Positions 45,101 to 55,700 of a stretch of DNA of 64,000 nt are shown here, in pieces (position 1 is the first letter of the stretch; the number at the start of each line of letters is the position of its first letter). The notes beneath the pieces are model-generated. The model was given only the letters and a program-made list of their open reading frames with translations, was not told where the DNA came from and did not search any database. The position numbers were made by a program, and so were the translations under genes. The stretch lies in contig MKJV01000089.1 in assembly GCA_001942185.1 (NCBI GenBank), positions 20,666 through 84,665 of the forward strand, in the 5' to 3' direction. This stretch comes from Pseudonocardia sp. CNS-004. Lineage in GTDB: Bacteria > Actinomycetota > Actinomycetes > Mycobacteriales > Pseudonocardiaceae.

Positions 45101-46642
45101 TCACGTCGGGCGGCACAGCACCGGGTTCTCCAGCTCGCTGCAGGGTCGCTGCCCGTGGGCGCGGATGATGTCCTTGCCCACCTCGTTCGTCAGGTACCTC
45201 AGGAAGCTGGCGGCCAGCGAGTGGGCGTCGGGCTCCCGGTGGGTGTAGGCGAACTCCGTCTCCCAGAACGGGTAGGCGCCCTGGTCGGCGGCCTCGAGCG
45301 TGGCCGGGTGGCCGTCGATGCGCAGCGGCACCAGACCCGCCCGCGCGGCCGCCGCCTCCGCCTCGCCGTACCCGAGGGCGCCGGGGGTCCGCACGACGGC
45401 AGCCAGCACGTCCTCCGTGCCCGGTCGTTCACAGCGGACGACGCCCGGCGCGGCACCGCTGCCCACGGTCTCGCAGTCGTCGGAGTTGCGCACCGGTTCC
45501 CAGCGACCACCGAGCACCCGGTTCTCGAACGTGCGACGGGTGCCGGAGTCACCGGGGCGGCCGACGAGCCGCACCGGGAGGTCGTTGCCGCCCAGCTGGC
45601 CCCAGTTCGTGATGCGCCCGTCGTAGATCTGGCGGATCTGGTCCAGCGAGAGGTCCTCGACGCCGGCCTCCGCGTTGGCCACGACCGTGAAGAGCGGGAA
45701 GGCGATCGGCCGCGGCAGCAGGAGGGGATGCCCGTCGCCCTTCGCCCCGTCGGAGAACGCGACCACGTCCGGGTTGGCCGCCTCGTCGAGTGCGCGCAGG
45801 CCCTCGATGCTGCCCTTGAGGTCGAACGCGAAGCTCGCGCCGGGGCACGTCTGCGCGTACGACGCGGCCGCGTCCCGCAGCACCGGCGCGAACGCCGTGG
45901 AGCCCACCAGCGTGAGGTTCCCGGCGGCGCAGTCCAGCGGGACGTCCCGATCGAGGAGGTTGAGGGCGACCGGTTCGGTGAGGATGACGAAGACGAGGCT
46001 GCCGACCAGCACGGTGATCCACCGCGGAAACCCGGTACGGCTCTCGGTCTTCTTGATCCACCCGTTGCCGACGCCGCCGGTGATGCTGGCCTCGACCTCC
46101 GGGTCCGCGAACTTCTTCGCCTTGTTCCCCGGTGAGCGCTCCAGCACGACGAGCACCTTGTAGTGGGCGGACCGGTTCAGCTTCACCTTGGGGAGCCTGA
46201 CGATGCCGGTGTCCGGGTCGTCCTCGTCGACCCCGACGCCGAACCCGGTGGTGCCCGAGTCCGATGCGAAGTACGACGACATGGTCGGGTCGCTCAGGTC
46301 CGCCGGGAGGACCCCGGCCACCGTGCGCCCCGGGAACCTGACGAGGACCCCGGTGGGGTCGCCCTCCGCGAACGAGTAGTCGGCTTCGTCGATCTTCGTC
46401 GAGCCGATGTTCTCGATGCGCAGCAGCACGATCGACGGGGCGACCAGCCGCCTGTTGCTCTCCCGCTCCAGCCGCCGCCACGCCCCGGCGTGGACCGACC
46501 CGCCGCCGGTGGGCGTCGTGTCCATCTGCACCCGGTACCCGAGGCGCTTGCGGCCGACGAGCACGAACTCCCACAAGAACGCCGAGGCCGTGACCACCAC
46601 ACCGATCACTGCGAGAACGATTTCCCAGGGGAAGCCGGACAT
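45101..46642 (-). CDS. Membrane-anchored PstS-like substrate-binding domain protein
   Basis: The ~513-residue protein has two parts. Residues 1-215 hold an N-terminal membrane helix (PWEIVLAVIGVVVTASAFLWEFVLV), a beta-rich domain (SIVLLRIENIGSTKIDEADYSF...VRFPGRTVAGVLP) and a second helix (WITVLVGSLVFVILTEPVALNLL). Residues 220-513 are a PstS-type binding protein: LTLVGSTAFAPVLRDAAASYAQTCPGASFAFDLKGSIEGLRALDE, IYDGRITNWGQLGGNDLPVRLVGRPGDSGTRRTFE and PGALGYGEAEAAAARAGLVPLRI. There is no cleavable signal, and no pst permease genes are adjacent. It may sense rather than transport an anion. ATG 46642 is preferred over GTG 46648. Confidence 0.78.
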   Translation of the reverse strand: MSGFPWEIVLAVIGVVVTASAFLWEFVLVGRKRLGYRVQMDTTPTGGGSVHAGAWRRLERESNRRLVAPSIVLLRIENIGSTKIDEADYSFAEGDPTGVLVRFPGRTVAGVLPADLSDPTMSSYFASDSGTTGFGVGVDEDDPDTGIVRLPKVKLNRSAHYKVLVVLERSPGNKAKKFADPEVEASITGGVGNGWIKKTESRTGFPRWITVLVGSLVFVILTEPVALNLLDRDVPLDCAAGNLTLVGSTAFAPVLRDAAASYAQTCPGASFAFDLKGSIEGLRALDEAANPDVVAFSDGAKGDGHPLLLPRPIAFPLFTVVANAEAGVEDLSLDQIRQIYDGRITNWGQLGGNDLPVRLVGRPGDSGTRRTFENRVLGGRWEPVRNSDDCETVGSGAAPGVVRCERPGTEDVLAAVVRTPGALGYGEAEAAAARAGLVPLRIDGHPATLEAADQGAYPFWETEFAYTHREPDAHSLAASFLRYLTNEVGKDIIRAHGQRPCSELENPVLCRPT

Positions 46643-46677
46643 GACCACCTTCGGGTGCGGGGAGCGGAGACCGAACG

Positions 46678-46695
46678 GGTGACCGCGCGGTCACC
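46678..46695. promoter_or_regulatory. Perfect 18-bp palindrome upstream of PstS-like gene
   Basis: GGTGACCGCGCGGTCACC is a perfect inverted repeat 35 bases before the start codon of the PstS-like gene, in the 144-base gap behind phosphoglucomutase. It is a candidate operator for an unlinked regulator. Confidence 0.4.
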
Positions 46696-46786
46696 CCATG
46701 TTCCCGCCTCCGCGCACGCGTTCCGCGGCCGTTGGCCGAAGATTCGCCCGCTGTTCAAGATCGGCGCCGCCCCGCGCGAACGGTGA

Positions 46787-48410
46787 TCACTCCAGCGCGG
46801 CGGCAACCACCTCGCGAGCCTCCTCCTGGATGCGCTTCAGGTGGTCCGGGCCTCGGAAGCTCTCCGCATAGACCTTGTAGACGTCCTCCGTGCCGGACGG
46901 GCGGGCGGCGAACCAGCCGCCGTCCGTCACGACCTTGAGACCGCCCAGCGGGGCGCCGTTGCCGGGTGCGGCCGTCAGGCGGTCGGTGATCTTGTCGCCG
47001 GCCAGCTCGGTGGCGCGCACGTCGTCGGCGGAGAGCTTGCCGAGCTTCGCCTTGTCCTGCGGGCTGCAGGCCACGTCGGTGCGGGCGTAGGTGGGATCGC
47101 CGAACCGCCCGGTGAGCTCGCGGTAGCGCTCGCTCGGCGTGCGGCCGGTCACCGCGGTGATCTCGGAGGCGAGCAGCGCGAGGATGATCCCGTCCTTGTC
47201 GGTGGTCCACACGCTGCCGTCGGTGCGCAGGAACGACGCACCCGCGCTCTCCTCGCCGCCGAAACCGATCGAGCCGTCCAGCAGGCCGGGCACGAACCAC
47301 TTGAACCCGACCGGCGTCTCCACGAGGGTGCGGCCGAGGTCGGCGGCGACGCGGTCGATCATCGACGAGCTGACGGCCGTCTTCCCCACGCCGGCATCGG
47401 GTGACCAGCCGGGCCGGTGGGCGTACAGGTAGCCGATCGCGACGGCGAGGAAGTGGTTGGGGTTCATCAGGCCGTCGGCGGTGACGATGCCGTGCCGGTC
47501 GGAGTCGGCGTCGTTGCCGGTGGCGATGCGGAACTCGCCGCGACGGCCCACGAGCGAGGCCATCGCGAACGGCGACGAGCAGTCCATCCGGATCTTGCCG
47601 TCCCAGTCGAGCGTCATGAACCCGAACTGCGGGTCGACGGCCGGGTTGACGACGGTGAGGTCGAGGCGGTGCCGCTCGGCGATCGCGCCCCAGTAGGCCA
47701 CGCTCGCCCCGCCCATCGGGTCGGCGGCGATGTGCACGCCCGCCGAGCGGATCGCGTCCAGGTCAACCACCGAGGGCAGGTCGCGACGTACGTGCCGAGG
47801 AAGTCGTGGCGGGCCAGGCCCGCGCGGTCGAGCGGGGTGCGCCGCACGCCCGCGAGGCCGGCGCGCAGCAGCTCGTTGGCGCGGCCCGCGATCCAGGACG
47901 TGGCATCGGTGTCGGCGGGCCCGCCGTGGGGCGGGTTGTACTTGAACCCGCCGTCCGCAGGCGGGTTGTGCGACGGCGTGACGACCACCCCGTCGGCGTG
48001 CCCGCCCGTCCGGCCCCGGTTGTGGCCGAGGATCGCGTGCGACACGGCGGGCGTGGGGGTGAACGCGTCGTCGGTGTCGGCGAGCACGTGCACATCGTTG
48101 GCCTGGAACACCTCGATCGCGGTGACCCACGCCGGCTCGGACAGCGCGTGTGTGTCCCGCCCGATGTAGAGCGGCCCGTCGGTGCCCTGCGCGGCCCGGT
48201 ACTCGCAGATGGCCTGGCTCGTGGCGGCGATGTGCGCGTCGTTGAACGTGGTGCGCAGCGACGAACCGCGGTGGCCGACGTCCCGAACGCCACCTGCTGC
48301 GCCGGGTCGTCGGGGTCCGGGGCCCGGTCGTGGTAGGCCGCGAGCAGTGGCTCGACGTCGACTAGGTCCTCGGGCTGCGCGGGCGTTCCGGCGCGGGGGT
48401 GGTTCGGCAT
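46787..48410 (-). CDS. pgm: Phosphoglucomutase, alpha-D-glucose phosphate-specific (two frameshifts)
   Basis: The ~541-residue protein has the four-domain hexomutase layout. GHRGSSLRTTFNDAHIAATSQAICEYRAAQG is the N-terminal part. The phosphoserine loop is GVVVTPSHNPPADGGFKYNPPHGG. The metal loop is ATGNDADSDRHGIV, the sugar loop is IGFGGEESAGASFL and the phosphate-binding loop is FAARPSGTEDVYKVYAESF. It interconverts glucose-1-phosphate and glucose-6-phosphate. Frames change near 48285 and 47778. ATG 48410 (MPNHPRAGTPAQPEDLVDVEPLLAAYH) matches the usual start of this branch. Confidence 0.93.
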
Positions 48411-48506
48411 GCGGACTCCCGGGTGGCTGGACGGCCAGCCCACGATCCCACCGCGATCGCACGAACGGCACCCTCGTCCTGCCCGGTCGGACGGCGGCCC
48501 GCACGT

Positions 48507-48568
48507 GATCATTGCGAGATTGCGCTTAGCGCCCTGGGCGGGGCGACCCGCCGCATCTCGGATCGATC
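48507..48568. repeat. GATC-bounded palindrome, copy 6 (first of a cluster of four)
   Basis: Starts GATCATTGCGAGATTGCG and ends CGCATCTCGGATCGATC. CGAGAT/ATCTCG and the GCGCC/GGGCG centre pair. About two thirds of arm positions are complementary. It shares the GAGAT arm motif with the next copy. Confidence 0.5.
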
Positions 48569-48578
48569 ATGCGGCCGG

Positions 48579-48640
48579 GATCGCGACGAGATCACGCGAA
48601 TCGCCCTCGCGGGGGCGGTTCCACCCATCTCAGTTCGATC
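48579..48640. repeat. GATC-bounded palindrome, copy 7
   Basis: GATCGCGACGAGATC at the left faces ATCTCAGTTCGATC at the right. GAATCGCCC faces GGGCGGTTC inside. The element is 62 bp, 10 bases after copy 6. Confidence 0.5.
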
Positions 48641-48667
48641 ATCAGACGCCGCCCGGCCCTCTTCGGA

Positions 48668-48727
48668 CATCGCCGCGAGTGGTGGCAGAGCGCCAGATCT
48701 GTCGCGGCCGCACCACTCCGGGCAATC
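48668..48727. repeat. AGATCT-centred palindrome, copy 8
   Basis: GAGTGGTG and CACCACTC arms surround the centre AGATCT at 48695-48700. About 24 of 33 arm positions pair. The ends read CATC and AATC, so here the outer GATC is degenerate. Confidence 0.6.
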
Positions 48728-48737
48728 TTGCTCGGGC

Positions 48738-48797
48738 GATCACCAGAAGTGGTGCGAGGGCGACAGATCTGTCGACGAGGCACCACTTCCGGCGATC
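48738..48797. repeat. GATC-bounded AGATCT-centred palindrome, copy 9
   Basis: GATCACCAGAAGTGGTGC faces GCACCACTTCCGGCGATC, with CGAC-AGATCT-GTCG at the centre (48761-48774). About 27 of 33 positions are symmetrical. It is 10 bases after copy 8 and is a good reference copy of the family. Confidence 0.75.
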
Positions 48798-48849
48798 AGC
48801 AACGGAGCCGACCGACGAACGCGCCGCGCGTACCGGGCGAGGGGGTGGA

Positions 48850-49245
48850 TCAGGCGGAGAGCGGGGTGCGCTGCTGCGGGATGCGCAGGTGCAACATCAG
48901 GTGCGTGGTGTGCGCGGAGGTGTCGGTGGTGAGGTGGAAGTGGCCGCCGCGGGACCGCGAGCAGACGTAGGGCCGCAGCGGCCGGGCGCCCAACGCCTCG
49001 AGCTCACGGGCGGCCGCCTCGGCGTCCTCGCGCGTCGAGTAGATCACCTTGCCGTCCGACCCGGAGCTCTGGCGCGACACCGCCCTGCCCTCGGCCTCCG
49101 CGCGGCTGGGCCGGCAGAAGATCGGGCGCCCGGCCCGCGTCAGCCTGCCGTGACGGGCGAGGACCTCGGCGCGCGCCGCATCGCGCACCCCGCGCTGCTC
49201 CGGAACCACCGGCCCGGTCGTCGCTTCGCTGCTCTCGGTGCTCAT
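48850..49245 (-). CDS. Small hypothetical protein with a Cys/His tail
   Basis: The 131-residue protein reads MSTESSEATTGPVVPEQRG, then a basic middle (RHGRLTRAGRPIFCRPSRAEAEGRAVSRQ) and SDGKVIYSTREDAEAAARELEALGARPLRPYVCSRSRGGHFHLTT. The YxCxxxxxGHxHLT end resembles small actinobacterial zinc-ribbon-like proteins in which a residue pair has been lost; metal binding is uncertain. No signal peptide. It is divergent from recC. Confidence 0.6.
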   Translation of the reverse strand: MSTESSEATTGPVVPEQRGVRDAARAEVLARHGRLTRAGRPIFCRPSRAEAEGRAVSRQSSGSDGKVIYSTREDAEAAARELEALGARPLRPYVCSRSRGGHFHLTTDTSAHTTHLMLHLRIPQQRTPLSA

Positions 49246-49263
49246 CGTCCCCTCCTCCGCGTC

Positions 49264-49365
49264 CTGCTACCCGGTGATCGCGTGGGTCACAGCTTTCCGT
49301 TAGCCGGCGGAAAGCGGGATAACACCATCGTGTTGTTTCTCGACATTGATCACGCTGGGTAGCAG
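49264..49365. promoter_or_regulatory. Long inverted repeat in the recC divergent promoter region
   Basis: CTGCTACCCGGTGATC (49264-49279) faces GATCACGCTGGGTAGCAG (49348-49365). Within it GCTTTCCG/CGGAAAGC forms a smaller hairpin at about 49292-49315. The AT-richer stretch ATAACACCATCGTGTTGTTTC lies inside, an island in very GC-rich DNA and a possible promoter. It sits between the small unknown gene and recC. Confidence 0.45.
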
Positions 49366-49496
49366 ATCTTCCCGGCAGATGATCACTCAGCGTGGAACCC
49401 TGCCCGGCTTCGCTTGTGGACAACCACCCCGCCCGCGTCCGTGGCTGTCACCGCCCGCGCTTAACGTGTGCGCAGAACGTGAACGAGGGGGCAGCC

Positions 49497-52400
49497 ATGT
49501 GGCACGTGCACCGGGCCGAGCGGGCCGACACGCTGGCTCGCGCGCTCGGCGAGCTGCTGGCCGAGCCGCCCGCCGACCCGTTCGCGGCCGAGGTCGTCGC
49601 GGTGCCGGCGCGGGGGATGGAGCGGTGGCTGGCGCAGCGGCTGGCCCACCGGCTCGGCGCGGCGGGCGGCGGGGCCGACGGGGTGTGCGCGGGCGTGGCC
49701 TTCCCGTCGCCGGCCGCCGTGGTCGCCGAGGTCGTCTCCGCGGCCACGGGCGTGGATCCCGACGACGATCCGTGGCGGCCGGAACGGGCGGTGTGGCCGC
49801 TGCTCGAGGTGATCGACGCCAGCAGCGGGGAGCAGTGGTGCGCGCCGCTGGGCGCCCACGTCGGCGACGCGGGGCGGGGCAGGCGCTACGCGGTCGCACG
49901 CCATCTCATCGACCTCTTCAGCACCTACGCCACCCACCGGCCGGAGCTGCTCACCGGATGGCTCGAGGGCGCAGGAGCCCCGGGCGACCGCGCCGCCGAC
50001 CTCGCGTGGCAGCCCGAGCTGTGGCGGCGGCTGCGCGAGCGCATCGCCGCCCCGTCCCCGCCCGAGCGGCTGGCCACGGCCCGCGCCGCGCTGCGGGCCG
50101 ACCCCGCCCTCGCCGCGCTCCCGGCCCGGTTGTCGCTGTTCGGCCCCACCCGGCTGCCCGCCGAGCACCTCGCGGTGCTGGACGCGCTCGCCGAGCACCG
50201 CGACGTGCACCTGTGGCTGCCCCATCCCTCCCCCGCGCTCTGGGCCGCGGTCGCACCCCCGCCCGACGTCCCGCCGCGCCGCGCCGACCCCACGGCGGGC
50301 GTGCCGCGCCACCCGCTGCTGCGCTCCCTCGGCCGTGACGCCCGCGAGCTGCAGCTGCGGCTCCCCACGTCGTGCGTCGACACCCACCACCCGGTGGCCG
50401 CCGCCCCGCCCACCACGTTGCTGCAGCGGCTGCAGGCCGACCTGCACGACGACCGCGCACCCGGCGGCGGGTTCGTCGTGGCGCCCGGCGACCGCAGCGT
50501 CCAGGTCCACGCCTGCCACGGCCCGGACCGTCAGGTCGAGGTGCTGCGGGAGGTCGTGCTCGGGCTGCTGGAGGCCGACCCCACGCTGGAGCCGCGCGAC
50601 GTGCTGGTGATGTGCCCCGACGTCGAGGCGTTCGCACCGCTGGTCTCGGCATGCTTCGGGCTCGCCGACGGGCCCGACGCCCACCCGGGCCAGCGGCTGC
50701 AGGTCCGGCTGGCCGACCGCGCGCTGCGCCAGGTCAACCCGCTGCTCGACACGGTGGCGCAGCTGCTGGAGCTCGCCGACGCCCGTGCCACCACCTCGCA
50801 GCTGCTCGACCTGCTCGGCAGCGCACCGGTGCGCAGGCGCTTCGACCTCGACGACGCCGACCTCGAACGGCTGCGCGAGCTGGTGCTCCGCTCCGGCGTG
50901 CGGTGGGGCCTCGATGCCGAGCACCGGGCGCCGTTCCAGCTCGACGGGTTCCCGCAGAACACCTGGTCGGCCGGCCTCGACCGGCTGCTGCTCGGCGTGG
51001 CCATGTCGGGGGCCGAGCACGAGTGGCTCGGCACGGCGCTGCCGCTGGACGAGGTCGAGTCCGGCGACGTCGCGCGGGTCGGCAGGCTCGCGGAGTTCGT
51101 CGAACGGGTCGCGGCCGTGCTCTCCGGGCTGGCCGGGCAGCAGCCGCTCCACCGCTGGGTCGCCGTGCTGCAGGAGGCGCTCGACGCGCTCACGCTCGTC
51201 ACCGGCACCGACGAGTGGCAGGGCACGCAGGCGCGGGCCGAGCTGGCCGCGGCCGTCCACGCCGCGGGGCCGCACGCCGGCACCGTCGAGCTCGGGCTGG
51301 CCGACGTCCGCGGCCTGCTGGCCGAACGGCTGCGTGGGCGCCCCACCCGCGCCAACTTCCGCACCGGCACGCTCACCGTGGCCACCCTCGTGCCGATGCG
51401 CTCGGTGCCCCACCGCGTGATCTGCCTCCTCGGTCTCGACGACGGCGTGTTCCCCCGCGCGGGCATGCCCGACGGCGACGACCTGCTCGCCCGCGACCCC
51501 CTCGTGGGCGAGCGCGACCCGCGCAGCGAGGACCGCCAGCTGTTCCTCGACGCGATCTGCGCGGCCACCGAGCACCTCGTCGTCGTGCACTCCGGTGCCG
51601 ACGAGCGCAGCGGCGCCCGGCGCCGCCCGCCGTGCCGCTCGGGGAGCTGCTCGACGCCATCGCCGCCACGGCGGGGCAGGAGGCGCTCGACCAGGTCGTG
51701 GTGCACCACCCGCTGCAACCGTTCGACCCGCGCAACTTCGCCGGTCCCGAGCCGTTCAGCTTCGACCGCGCGGAGCTGGCGGGCGCGGTGGCCGCCAGCT
51801 CTGCGAAGGCACCGCCGTCCCCGTTCCTGGCAGCGCCGCTGCCCCCGGCCGACGACGACGGCGTGGTCGCGCTCGACGATCTGGTGTCGTTCGTCGAGCA
51901 CCCGGTGAAGGAGTTCCTCCGCCAGCGGGTCGGGCTCTCGCTCTTCACCGCGGAGGAGCAGGACACCGACGCGTTGCCGGTCGACCTCGACGGCCTCGCA
52001 CGGTGGAACATCGGCGACCGGCTGCTGCGCGACCGGCTGGCCGGGCGCCCGCTCGACCGCTGCCGGCAGGCCGAGTGGCGCCGCGGGGAGCTGCCGCCGG
52101 GGGCGCTGGGCGAGCAGGTCCTGTTCCAGGTGCTCGACGACGTCGAACCGATCGTCTCGGCGGCGCAGCCATACCTCAGGGGCGAGGCGGGCGACCGCGA
52201 CGTCGACGTCACGCTGCCCGACGGCACCCGCGTCGTGGGCACGGTCGGCGGGCTGCACGCCGCGGTCCTGCTGCGCGTGGAGTTCTCCCGGCTCGCCGCC
52301 AAGCAGCGCATCCGGGCGTGGGTGCGGCTGCTCGCGCTCACCGCGGCCACCGGCGAACCGTGGCAGGCGGTCACGATCGGGCGCGGCCAGAAATTCGGGC

Positions 52401-52771
52401 TCTCGAAGGCGACCGCGGGACCGCTCGACCCCGACCGGGCCGTCGCCGAGCTCGCGGACCTGGTGGCGCTGCGACGGGCCGGCCTGCGCGAGCCGCTGCC
52501 CCTGCCCACCCAGGCCGGCAACACCTACGCCACCGTCCGGCGCGGAGGCGCCGACCCGGCGGGTGCGCTCGACGAGGCCCTGCGCAAGTGGACCATGGGC
52601 GCGGGAGCCGAGCGGGCCGACACCGCGCACGTGCGGGCGTGGGGCCCGAACGCAGGCGCCGAGGTCCTCTCCGTCCCCGGGCCCGCGGGCGGGGAGCCCA
52701 CGAGGTTCGGCACTCTCGCGCTGCAGGTCTGGTCCCCGCTGCTCACGGCGGAAGACGTGGTGCGGCTGTGA
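49497..52771 (+). CDS. recC: Exodeoxyribonuclease V subunit gamma (RecC), one frameshift
   Basis: The ~1,091-residue protein opens MWHVHRAERADTLARALGELLAEPPADPFAAEVVAVPARGMERWLAQRLAHRLG, the standard RecC start. It contains RLSLFGPTRLPAEHLAVLDALAEHRDVHLWLPHPSPALW and VPMRSVPHRVICLLGLDDGVFPRAGMPDGDDLL. Near 51625 the frame changes, and VPLGELLDAIAA to LTAEDVVRL completes the protein. RecC is the inactivated helicase-like subunit that recognises Chi-type sequences and channels DNA in RecBCD. ATG 49497 is preceded by GGGGG-rich sequence. It overlaps recB by GTGA. Confidence 0.92.
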
Positions 52772-55700
52772 CCGACGTGATCCCGTTCCCCACCGCCCCG
52801 GTGCTCGCGCCCGCCGCGTTCGACGTCTGCGGTGAGCTGCCCACCGGCACCACCGTGCTGGAGGCGAGCGCCGGCACCGGCAAGACCTTCACGATCGCGG
52901 CGCTCGCCACGCGCTACGTCGCCGAGGGCCGTGCCACGCTGCCCGAGCTCATGCTCGTCACGTTCGGCCGGGAGGCACCCAGGAGCTGCGCGAACGCGTG
53001 CGGGAGCGGCTGGTCACCGCCGAGCGCGGCCTGGCCCACCCGGAGGCCGCCCGCGCCGGGAGCGACGCGGTGCTGGCGCTGCTCGCCGACGCCCCCGCCA
53101 CCGAGGTCGCGGCCCGGCGCTCGCGGCTCGCCCGTGCGATCGCGCAGTTCGACGCAGCGACGATCGCCACCACCCACCAGTTCTGCCAGCAGATGCTCGC
53201 CGGGCTGGGCGTGGCGGGCGACGGCGACCGCGACGCCACCTTCGTGGAGTCGATCGACGACGTCGTCGCGGAGGTCGTCGACGACTTCTACGTCCGCAAG
53301 TACGGTGCCCGCGGCGTCGGCACGCCCGCGTTCAGCCGGGCCGAGGCCCTCGCGCTCGCCCGCCGGGCCGTGCACGACGGGCAGGCGCGGCTCGAGCCGC
53401 GCGACGCCGAGCCGGGCAGCGCCGCGCACGTGCGCCACCGCTTCGCCACCGCGGTGCGCGCCGAGGTGGCGCGGCGCAAGCGGGTGCGGCGCATCTACAC
53501 CTACGACGACATGCTCACCCGGTTGGCCGACGCGCTGGCCGACCCGGCGCGGGGCGCCGCCGCGCGGCTGCGCCACCGCTTCCGGGTGGTGCTGGTCGAC
53601 GAGTTCCAGGACACCGACCCGGTGCAGTGGCACATCCTGCGCCAGTCGTTCCACGGGTCCACCACGCTGGTGTTGATCGGCGACCCGAAGCAGGCGATCT
53701 ACGCGTTCCGCGGGGCCGACGTCGTGAGCTACCTCGACGCCACCGACGCCGCCGACCACCACGCCACGCTGTCCCGCAACTGGCGCAGCGACGCCGTGCT
53801 GCTGGAGGCGCTCGACACCGTGTTCAACGCGCCGCGCTCGGCGACCCGCGGATCACCGTGCACCCCGTGGAGTCCGCCCACCCGGGCAGCAGGCTGCGCG
53901 CGCCCCGGTCGACACGCCGCTGCGGCTGCGCGTGGCGTCCCGGGCCGGGCTGCCCAAGGCCCCGCGCCGCGACCTCGCCGTCGTCGGCCCGGCCCGCGAG
54001 CTCGTGGTGCACGACGCGGCGGCCGACATCGCCGCGCTGCTCGCGAGCGCCGCCACCGTCGACGGGGAGCCGATCGCACCCGGTGACGTCGCGGTGCTGG
54101 TGCGCACCAACGACCAGGCGCGATGATCCGCCAGGCGCTGGCCGCCGTGGGAGTGCCCGCGGTGCTGTCCGGCACCGCCAGCGTGTTCGGCACCCCGGTG
54201 GCGCGGGAGTGGCTCACGCTGCTGGAGGCGCTCGAACAGCCGCGGGCGGCCCGGGTGCGGGCCGCGGCGCTCACCCCGTTCCTCGGCCGCACGGTGGCCG
54301 AGCTCTGCGGGCCCGGCGCCGAGGCGCTGCTCGACGAGGTCGGCGCCACGCTGCGGGTGTGGGCTGCGGTGCTGCACGAACGCGGCGTCGCGGCGCTCCT
54401 CGAAGCGATCACCACCGGCACCGGGCTCCCGGGCAGGCTGCTCGGGGTCGCCGACGGCGAGCGGCTGCTCACCGATCTGCGCCACGTCGTGCAGACGCTG
54501 CACGCCGCCGCGGTGGCCGAACACCTCGGCCCGGCGGCCCTGGTCGAGTGGCTGCGCCACCGCATCGCCGACGCCGCGCAGGACGTCGTGGTCGAGCGGA
54601 GCAGGCGGCTGGAGTCCGACGCGGCGGCCGTGCAGATCATCACGATCCACCGCAGCAAGGGCCTCGAGTTCCCGATCGTCTACGTGCCGTTCGGGTGGGA
54701 CCGCAACGTCCGCGACCCGGACGTCCCGCTGCTGCACGACGCGTCGGGGGCGCGGGTGCTCGACGTCGGCGGCGAGTCCGGCGACGGCTGGAAGGAGCGG
54801 GTCGCCCGCCACCGCGCCGAGGAGGCGGGTGAGGACCTGCGGCTGCTGTACGTCGCGCTCACCCGGGCGCGCTGCCAGGTGGTCACGTGGTGGGTGCCGG
54901 CCACCACCACGGCCACGTCCCCGCTGCACCGGCTGCTGATCGGGCGGCCCGACGCGGGCCGCGACCCGGCGGAGGCCTACCGCGTGCCGGCCGACAACGC
55001 GGCGCTCCACGCGCTGCGTGCGCTCGCCGGCAGCCGGATCGCCGTGGAGGAGATCGGGTTCTCCGCCGCGGCGCTCCCGTTCGCCGCCACCGACGACGGC
55101 CGGGGTGAGCTGCGCGCTGCGGAGTTCTCGCGGCGGCTCGACGTCGCATGGCGACGCACGTCCTACTCCGCCCTCACCGCCGATGCCGGCCACGGCCACG
55201 GGCCGGGCGTCGGCAGCGAGCCGGAGGCACCGGGCATCGACGACGAGGCCGCGGTCGAGCTGACGCCGGCGGCAGAGGCCGTCGACGCAGCCCTCGCGTC
55301 CCCGATGGCCGAGCTCCCGCTCGGGGCGGGCTTCGGCACGCTGGTGCACGGGATCTTCGAGGCGGCCGACGTCACCGCCACCGACCTGCTCGCCGAGCTC
55401 ACCGACCGCGCCCACGAGCAGCTCGTGCACCACCCGGTGCCCGGCGTCGACGCCGCGGGCCTGGCCGAGGCGCTCCTGCCGGCCGCCCGCACCCCGCTCG
55501 GCCCGCTCGCGGGCGGCCTGCGCCTGGCCGACATCGCGCCGCGCGACCGGCTCGCCGAGCTCGACTTCGAGCTCCCCCTCGCCGGCGGCGACACTCCCGG
55601 CCCACCGGTGGCCCTCGGTGGGATCGCCCCGCTGCTGCGCAGGCACCTGCCGTCCGACGACCCGCTGGGCAGCTATCCCGACGCGCTCGCCGGCCTGGCC

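Larger units (their letters stand above)
48411..48849. other. Intergenic region filled by a palindrome cluster
   Basis: Most of this 440-base gap between phosphoglucomutase and the small unknown gene is taken up by four GATC-related palindromes between 48507 and 48797. I see no gene in it. Long open frames here are by-products of the repeats. Confidence 0.65.

Noticed and set aside
48507..48797. Possible CRISPR array
   Set aside because: Units are palindromic, differ from each other, and spacings are 10, 27 and 10 bases; there are no identical direct repeats with equal spacers and no cas genes.
49461..51590. Very long open frame antisense to recC (about 700 codons)
   Set aside because: It mirrors the GC-rich codon bias of recC; the translated product is a low-complexity mix of Arg, Gly, Val and Glu with no family features.
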